From assembly GCF_030756675.1 (NCBI RefSeq), contig NZ_JAVBXD010000014.1:1-64000 (forward strand): a DNA stretch of 64,000 nt. Reading direction: 5' to 3'. The translations under genes and the position numbers were made by a program. Below are positions 58,800 to 64,000 of this stretch, in pieces. The DNA is from Bacillus multifaciens. GTDB lineage: Bacteria > Bacillota > Bacilli > Bacillales > Bacillaceae_G. The stretch's first letter is position 1; each line of letters starts with the position of its first letter. Below the pieces are notes generated by a model that saw nothing but the letters and a program-made list of their open reading frames with translations, searched no databases and had not been told where the DNA came from.

Positions 58800-59817
58800 A
58801 AAGTTTCGGTATTTATATGCACTACTAATTGGAGTAATCATTGCAATGTTAATCGTGTTTGTCCCTTTGCCATACTATATTACAAAACCAGGTATGGCAG
58901 AGAAATTAGAGCCGTATGTAAAGGTTGAGGGAGGGAATAAAGAGAAAGGGGATTTTATGCTCGTTACAGTTTCGATGGGGCGAGCGAATGTTGTGAATTA
59001 TCTTTCTGCTAAATTTAACAAATATGAAGAAATTTTTAAGAAGGAAGAAATTTTAAGAAAAGGTGAAAGTGATGAAGAGTATCAATTTCGCCAAGTATAT
59101 GCAATGAAAGAGTCACAAGATGCAGCTATTTATAATGCATATAAACGAGCAAATGCCTCTGTTACGTTTGAAAATCAAGGTGTGCTTGTTGTTGGTGTTG
59201 CAGATGATATGCCAGCTGCTGAAAAATTAAAGCTTGGGGATCATATTCTTGCTGTTGATGGTCAATCATTGCAAACGGCAGAGCAGTTTATTGCCTATAT
59301 GAAAACAAAAAAACAAAATGATGAAGTAAGCGTTAAATATGTCCGTGAAAATAAAGAAAAGGAAGACAAATTTGCACTGAAGCCAATTCCAGAAGATAAA
59401 AGCCGCGCTGGTATTGGGGTTTCTATTATTACAGATAAGAAGCTAACAGTAAGTCCTGATGTGAAAATTGATGCGCATAAGATTGGGGGACCTTCTGCTG
59501 GACTTATGTTTACGTTAGAAATTTATAATCAGCTTGTGAAAGAAGATATAACGAAAGGTCACGAAATAGCTGGAACTGGAACGATAAATGAAAAAGGAGA
59601 AGTTGGTCCAATTGGAGGTATTTCTCAAAAAGTAGTTGCAGCTCATAATGCAGGTGCAGAAGTATTCTTTGCTCCAAATGAAAATGGAAAAGAGAATTCG
59701 AATTATAAAGAGGCATTGAAAACAGCTAAAGATATAAACACCAAAATGAAGATTATACCTGTAGATACGTTAGATGACGCCTTAGCGTATTTGGATAAAA
59801 TGTCAGAAAAAAAGTAA
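58792..59817 (+). CDS. ylbL: YlbL, membrane-anchored PDZ-Lon protease
   Basis: A 341-residue protein: N-terminal membrane helix (about 8-26), an extracellular PDZ domain (about 125-200) and a C-terminal Lon-type (S16) protease domain with the catalytic dyad S235 (GGPSAGL) and K280 (GISQKVVAA). In B. subtilis YlbL with CtpA degrades the division inhibitor YneA after DNA damage. GTG-type upstream frame to 58768 is rejected in favour of ATG 58792, which overlaps the ylbK stop. Confidence 0.9.
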   Translation: MFKKFRYLYALLIGVIIAMLIVFVPLPYYITKPGMAEKLEPYVKVEGGNKEKGDFMLVTVSMGRANVVNYLSAKFNKYEEIFKKEEILRKGESDEEYQFRQVYAMKESQDAAIYNAYKRANASVTFENQGVLVVGVADDMPAAEKLKLGDHILAVDGQSLQTAEQFIAYMKTKKQNDEVSVKYVRENKEKEDKFALKPIPEDKSRAGIGVSIITDKKLTVSPDVKIDAHKIGGPSAGLMFTLEIYNQLVKEDITKGHEIAGTGTINEKGEVGPIGGISQKVVAAHNAGAEVFFAPNENGKENSNYKEALKTAKDINTKMKIIPVDTLDDALAYLDKMSEKK

Positions 59818-59843
59818 ATCCTCTCGTTTAAGAGAGGATTTTT
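59818..59843. terminator. Convergent terminator between ylbL and tmcAL
   Basis: AATCCTCTC-GTTTAA-GAGAGGATT followed by T. Confidence 0.85.
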
Positions 59844-59844
59844 T

Positions 59845-61086
59845 CTATAAAAATATATGTTGGATTTCATTAAATCGAACAGGATGCTGCGTTATATCTC
59901 GCTTTATCATTTCACTGCAAAGAGATCCCTGTAAAATAGAGCAATAAGCAGCGCTTGCTTTTCGGTCTATATCTAGAAGAGGATGTTGGAACGTTTTTGC
60001 ATGAGAAAGCAATGGAAGTGTTATTTGCTTTTTTATTGCTGATATATATGCTTGTCCTTTTTGAGACATGCCGAGTAAACGAATATATTGTGCGTGTTGT
60101 TCAACATGCGCTTTGTACATTTCTTCTTTTGTAGTGTTCGTTAAAATGTGTGTGCAAATGCGCTGTAGTCGTGTCCACGTGTAACGTTTTGTTTTTAATA
60201 CTTCCATAAATTTTGTGAATGAAGTTGCTTCTTGGATAGAAGATAAAATTCGATGTTCCAACCCTTCTTCCACTTCATATATATTTTGTAATTGCGATGG
60301 TGACATTGTTAGGAGTTTATATTTTAGAAAGTGAAAATAATGCTCCCAATTATGTAATAGGTGATAGGAATGTTTATATTGCTCTAAAAATAGTTTTGTA
60401 ATTTTTGGAACAAAAGGAATAATTGTTGAAAAATTTTCCTGATTATTAAATAATTGTTTGCGAATGCTCGTTGCACTGGCAATTCGTTCATCTTGAAATG
60501 TTTCGTCATGATAGTGCGAAGCGAAACGCGTAATTGTACTTGCTTTCATTAAACTTTTTTGTTTGATAATTGCCTCTATGTAATGCATTCCTAAAATATT
60601 ATTAGGCTCTGAAATGTCGATAGTAGTTATGTTTTTTTGTAAGGATGAAAACGCTTCAGAAGTTGCTTTCGCATAACTCATTCCTGTTTTTGAGTATTGT
60701 TGTATGAGGGAATGGAATGTGTTTTGCTCAGTTTGACGCAAAGTAACTGTATTGTAGAAGTGCTCGATATTACCACTTTCACTCCCAAAGCAAACCTCAG
60801 AGACACGAAGAGCATCTAATATTGAAATAGCACCGTTTGCAAAAGTTTCGGCTTTTTGTGTCGCGAAAGCATATGGCAGTTCGACGACAATGTCCACGCC
60901 ATTTGCTAATGCCATTTGAGTTCGCGCCCATTTTGAAACGAGAGCCGGTTCCCCTCGTTGTAAAAAGGGTCCGCTCATAACAGCAATGATGATATCCGCA
61001 TTTGTTAACTTTTTCGTTTGTTGCATATGATAAGCATGACCATTGTGAAATGGATTATATTCAACAACAATTCCGCTAGCCTTTAT
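59845..61086 (-). CDS. tmcAL: tRNA(Met) cytidine acetate ligase with a non-AUG start
   Basis: A nucleotidyltransferase-family enzyme (YlbM/TmcAL) that uses acetate and ATP to make N4-acetylcytidine in elongator tRNA(Met). The first ATG (61026) gives 393 residues starting MQQTKKL, which lacks the N-terminal strand and HxGH-type motif. The frame stays open upstream and encodes [11 protein letters not shown], the family's active-site motif, at residues 8-17 of the longer form. It is preceded by AAAGGGGAG with ATT ATT ATA just after. Aligning with the B. subtilis N-terminus (MKA) puts the start at the ATA codon 61084-61086, six bases from the ribosome site, and gives 413 residues; an ATT at 61089 is the alternative. 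No ATG, GTG or TTG is available. [16 protein letters not shown] and SATSIRKQL blocks follow. Confidence 0.85.
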   Translation of the reverse strand: MKASGIVVEYNPFHNGHAYHMQQTKKLTNADIIIAVMSGPFLQRGEPALVSKWARTQMALANGVDIVVELPYAFATQKAETFANGAISILDALRVSEVCFGSESGNIEHFYNTVTLRQTEQNTFHSLIQQYSKTGMSYAKATSEAFSSLQKNITTIDISEPNNILGMHYIEAIIKQKSLMKASTITRFASHYHDETFQDERIASATSIRKQLFNNQENFSTIIPFVPKITKLFLEQYKHSYHLLHNWEHYFHFLKYKLLTMSPSQLQNIYEVEEGLEHRILSSIQEATSFTKFMEVLKTKRYTWTRLQRICTHILTNTTKEEMYKAHVEQHAQYIRLLGMSQKGQAYISAIKKQITLPLLSHAKTFQHPLLDIDRKASAAYCSILQGSLCSEMIKRDITQHPVRFNEIQHIFL

Positions 61087-61161
61087 AATAATCTCCCCTT
61101 TCAGTGTAGCATCTTTTTCTAAAACATGATAATCTATATATTATTTCCTATAATGACTTCA

Positions 61162-61192
61162 TTATAGTGTAAAGAAAAAACTTACACTATAA
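61162..61192. other. Inverted repeat at the element boundary
   Basis: TTATAGTGTAA with its perfect complement across a nine-base A-rich loop, between tmcAL and the integrase. It may be the integrase terminator or part of an attachment region, since the att site of such elements lies beside int. The second attachment copy is outside the window. Confidence 0.45.
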
Positions 61193-61220
61193 ATGCATTA
61201 TATCATTTGTACCACGGGAT

Positions 61221-62351
61221 TTAATCCTCTTGATTTTCATCAACGACCACTTTTTGACCACTTCGACCACTTTTTAGTACATTTCCGAGCTTTTCAGTAG
61301 CTTCAATTTGACGTTCCTCATACGTATCAGTATAAATATTTAAGGTTGTGGAAACATTTGTATGACCAAGTAATTTTGCGACAACCTTTGCATTTGCGCC
61401 AGAATCGATTAAAATAGTTGTAAACGTTCTTCGGATATCGTGGAATCTAATATACGGTACGTCTATTGCTTCGCACAAAGCTTTCATTTGATAACGTATT
61501 GTATATGGATGCACGATTTTTTTATTTCTTGTGCAAATTAATAAATCAAAAGAATTCTCTTTTTTATGTTTTTGATATTCCAGCAATTCTTCCATTAATT
61601 CTTCCGTCATTGGGATCACACGATTAGATGCTTCTGTTTTCGTCTCACCTAATTCATATTTACCATCCACGAGCGTTAATGTCCTTTGTACATGAATAGC
61701 TTTATTTTCAAAATTAATATCATTCCACTGTAGAGCCAATACTTCACCAATACGCATGCCTGTATGCAGTGCTAAAATAAATGCAATATAGTAGCTGCCT
61801 TTCATTTTGGCGTACTCCATAAACTTCATTGCTTGTTCAATTGTCCAACTAGCTTGCGCTTTCTTTTTCACTTTTGGCCGCTTTGCTTTCTTAGCAGGAT
61901 TAGAGCTAATCATTTCTAACTCTACGCCTTTATCAAGGATTTGCTTTAACATAACATCGACTGATGAAATGTATTTTGTAGTCAGACCCTCTTTAAGTAG
62001 CTTCTGATGAAAATTATGCACGGTCAGAGGTTTTATATCTGATAACCTCTTATCGGCAAATTCAGGCATAACACGTGAGCGTAGAATGCGTTTGTATTGA
62101 TACAATGTTGATGGCCTACATGATGATTCTTTCTCTTGCATCCAGATTTCTACGAGTTGAGAAAAGCGAATATCACTATTCTCATAATCCCCACTTGCTA
62201 AATTATTCGTTATTTTAGCTACTTCTTCCTGGGCAGCTTTCTTTGTTTTAAAACCGCCTTTAGTGATTTGTTTCCGTTTACCTGTGAGTGGGTCTTTGCC
62301 AACATCCATAGTGAAGGACCACTTCTCACCACGTTTACGAAAGTATGCCAT
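61221..62351 (-). CDS. int: Phage-type tyrosine integrase
   Basis: A 376-residue tyrosine recombinase with an N-terminal arm-binding AP2-like domain (about 1-45), a SAM-like core-binding domain (about 58-150) and a catalytic domain. Catalytic residues: R200 (TGMRIGE), K238 (GETKTEAS), H304 and R307 (HDIRRTF), H330 (LLGHTNV) and Y340 (NIYTDTY). ATG 62351 follows GAGGTG; the frame upstream to 62387 lacks a site. It is inserted where ylbN-rpmF is expected after ylbM, marking an integrated element. The C-terminal tail is polar. Confidence 0.92.
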   Translation of the reverse strand: MAYFRKRGEKWSFTMDVGKDPLTGKRKQITKGGFKTKKAAQEEVAKITNNLASGDYENSDIRFSQLVEIWMQEKESSCRPSTLYQYKRILRSRVMPEFADKRLSDIKPLTVHNFHQKLLKEGLTTKYISSVDVMLKQILDKGVELEMISSNPAKKAKRPKVKKKAQASWTIEQAMKFMEYAKMKGSYYIAFILALHTGMRIGEVLALQWNDINFENKAIHVQRTLTLVDGKYELGETKTEASNRVIPMTEELMEELLEYQKHKKENSFDLLICTRNKKIVHPYTIRYQMKALCEAIDVPYIRFHDIRRTFTTILIDSGANAKVVAKLLGHTNVSTTLNIYTDTYEERQIEATEKLGNVLKSGRSGQKVVVDENQED

Positions 62352-62684
62352 GATTTTCACCTCGTCATAATCATTTTCTAGATACAAGCTGTGATATGTG
62401 GTACAAGAAATGATAGCATAGAAAATGAATTTTTGTAAAAATATAGCTGAATTTGAATAAAAGTTCTCTACATATTGGTACGAAATGGATATAATGGACT
62501 ATATATATAAATGCAGATAATACCTAAATGGAAACCAAAGTTAATTAGATAATATAAACGAAAATTTTGTAAAACTCCCATTACTATACGATTTTGAGTG
62601 GAAACTAATTAGCATTATATATAAAAAGGAGAATACAGAATGAGAAAATAATTATGATTCACATGTAAAAGGGGACATCGGTAA

Positions 62685-63494
62685 ATGGAAATCGTGACAG
62701 CAAAAATAGCACATAAAGAAATCACAAATGGCGTTACAAAACCATATATTATTACATGCGATGATAGTGAACAATATGTTGTGAAATTTAAAGAAAACCC
62801 AGAAGGAAAAAGGGTATTAGCAAATGAATATGTATGTGCAAAGATAGCCGAAATTCTTGAATTGCCCCTTGCTTCTCCATCTTTGGTACAAGTTAATGAC
62901 ACTTTTATTGGGGATTTTGGAAAGCAAGTTTCAGAACATACAGAGGATACTGTTACTACAGGTCTCCATTTTGGAACTAAAAGAATAAAAAAGGCGTTCC
63001 AAATTACTGGAGCAGGTATGTTGAAATTAGCGAAGAATATTGAATGTATACCGGATATAATTTTATTCGATCAACTAGTTTGTAATTGCGATAGAGAGTG
63101 TAATGGTGGTAATCTATTGTTTGACCAATCTAAAATGGAAATTGTAGTTCTGGATCATACACACGCATTTGATATAGGTCCATTGTGGGATGAACATAAT
63201 TTAAATTTCAAAATTGGGGAAGCTTTCAAACCCCTTCAACCAGATGGATATGTATATAGAAAATTAATCCCCTATGTAAATGGTCATAATCCGTTTAACT
63301 CAATTTTAGAGAAAATGGCAAGACTAGATGATAATTCTTTGTGGGACATTATAAATAATATTCCTGAAGAATGGGGCGTTACTGGTGCCCAAAAAGAAAA
63401 ATTACTTGAATACCTAGGAGATAGGCTGAATAGAATTGAAAAAGCTTTACCTGTATTAAAACCAGGATTACCTTATTGGAAAGGAGGGTCATAG
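62685..63494 (+). CDS. HipA-like kinase-domain protein
   Basis: A 269-residue protein with a HipA/phosphatidylinositol-kinase-like fold pattern: ATP lysine K34 in YVVKF, a helix E48 in ANEYVCAKI, catalytic loop NCDRECNGGN at 134-143 (D136, N143) and metal Asp D157 in VVLDHTHAF. It is shorter than E. coli HipA and lacks its N-terminal subdomain; it fits the HipA-like family that is coded next to DUF3037 proteins. GGGGACATCGGTAA is the only purine-rich stretch before the ATG. The stop abuts the next ATG. Substrate unknown; a stress, toxin or defence role is possible. Confidence 0.75.
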   Translation: MEIVTAKIAHKEITNGVTKPYIITCDDSEQYVVKFKENPEGKRVLANEYVCAKIAEILELPLASPSLVQVNDTFIGDFGKQVSEHTEDTVTTGLHFGTKRIKKAFQITGAGMLKLAKNIECIPDIILFDQLVCNCDRECNGGNLLFDQSKMEIVVLDHTHAFDIGPLWDEHNLNFKIGEAFKPLQPDGYVYRKLIPYVNGHNPFNSILEKMARLDDNSLWDIINNIPEEWGVTGAQKEKLLEYLGDRLNRIEKALPVLKPGLPYWKGGS

Positions 63495-64000
63495 ATGGAA
63501 CGTTTGTGTAAATATGCTGTTCTTAGATATGTGCCAGATGATATTAGAGAAGAGTTTATAAATATTGGTTTAGTTTTTCATTCACCTGAGGATGCTTATG
63601 TGAATTTGCAGTTGACTGCCAATTTTAGTCGTGTTAGTCAATTTGATGATGAATCGGATGTTAAGTTTTTAAAATTGGTACTAGAAGGAGTCAAAGACGA
63701 TTTTACACAGTCCATTACCGACGGTCCTTCTCTTCAACAGGCAAAAGATCCTAAATTTCTAGAAAAGGCAACATCCATATATGTAAATCAGCTTCAATTT
63801 TCTCCAATTAGAACTATTAGAAGTCGTGATTATTTAAAAGATGAAATAGACCTTTTTAGAACATATGTATATTTTGATCCTAATAAATCAAAACGTATAA
63901 CAGACACAGAAGTTAAAAGCATTATGAGTCGCGTATTTAGAAATCATGAAAAGAATATATCTGGGAATTTAGAGCGGAATGTTGAAGTGGATATTGGGGC
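63495..64000 (+). CDS. DUF3037 family protein, cut by the window end
   Basis: At least 168 residues, starting MERLCKYAVLRYVPDDIREEF in parts, then INIGLVF. This YxVLRYxPD...EFxNIGxV pattern is typical of DUF3037. The reading frame is open to base 64000. AAAGGAGGG, inside the end of the preceding gene, is its ribosome site, and its ATG directly follows that gene's stop, so the two are translationally coupled. DUF3037 has no known activity; its constant partner is a HipA-like kinase. Confidence 0.78.
   Translation, partial: MERLCKYAVLRYVPDDIREEFINIGLVFHSPEDAYVNLQLTANFSRVSQFDDESDVKFLKLVLEGVKDDFTQSITDGPSLQQAKDPKFLEKATSIYVNQLQFSPIRTIRSRDYLKDEIDLFRTYVYFDPNKSKRITDTEVKSIMSRVFRNHEKNISGNLERNVEVDIG

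Noticed and set aside
62615-62902. 95-codon minus-strand frame at the start of the HipA-like gene
   Set aside because: Antisense to the coding region, no ribosome site, and Ser/Phe/Tyr-rich composition typical of a shadow.

Overview
The window is low-GC chromosomal DNA from a Bacillus of the cereus group. The evidence is gene order that follows B. subtilis (ykuE to ykuV, ktrC/rnjA/rpoY/ykrA/def, pdhABCD, SR1, speA, yktABC, ylaF to ylaN, ftsW, pyc, ctaABCDEFG, ylbC to ylbM), strong AGGAGG ribosome sites, frequent TTG and GTG starts, and dispersed bcr-like repeats between genes. No rRNA, tRNA, transposase or CRISPR array was recognised.

Layout. 0-12.6 kb: a Tat-type metallophosphoesterase and fadH, the EAL-like protein YkuI, YkuJ/YkuK/AbbA, the c-di-AMP receptor CbpB (DarB), the LysR regulator CcpC, the acetylated lysine/diaminopimelate pair dapH-dapL, and a peroxiredoxin/thioredoxin-like pair. 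12.8-17.6 kb: the KtrC potassium-channel subunit, RNase J1 with RNA polymerase epsilon (RpoY), a HAD phosphatase, peptide deformylase and a YjcZ-type small protein. 18.1-23 kb: the pyruvate dehydrogenase operon pdhABCD. 23-30.5 kb: small DUF genes, the dual-function RNA SR1 with its SR1P peptide, spore transglutaminase Tgl, SpeA and the ykt genes. 30.6-42 kb: TypA, the Yla proteins including a PIN-PhoH protein and YlaN, FtsW and pyruvate carboxylase. 42-50 kb: heme A synthesis (ctaA, ctaB), the caa3 oxidase (ctaCDEF) and its assembly factor ctaG. 50-61 kb: YugN, the ylb genes (ylbF/ricF, rsmD, coaD, the ylbJ sporulation gene, the patatin ylbK, the PDZ-Lon protease ylbL) and tmcAL (ylbM).

The conserved order stops at about 61.1 kb. 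There a tyrosine integrase is followed by a HipA-like kinase and a DUF3037 protein that runs off the window, in place of the expected ylbN-rpmF. This is the left end of an integrated accessory element.

The backbone genes link pyruvate metabolism (Pdh, Pyc, SR1/GapA), aerobic respiration (heme A, caa3 oxidase), second-messenger signalling (CbpB, KtrC and Pyc belong to families with known c-di-AMP links; YkuI to c-di-GMP), cell-wall precursor synthesis (DapH, DapL, FtsW) and sporulation (AbbA, YlbF, Tgl, YlbJ, YjcZ). The most notable observations are: (i) tmcAL appears to start at a non-AUG codon, so a standard gene call loses its NPFHNGH active-site motif; (ii) the integrase-linked HipA-like/DUF3037 cassette; (iii) two families of structured intergenic repeats, one modular with a tandem internal duplication and short forms that keep only its ends, the other present in four copies; (iv) a well-formed SR1 gene with two CcpN-like operator sites; (v) an unannotated 23-codon basic ORF with its own terminator.
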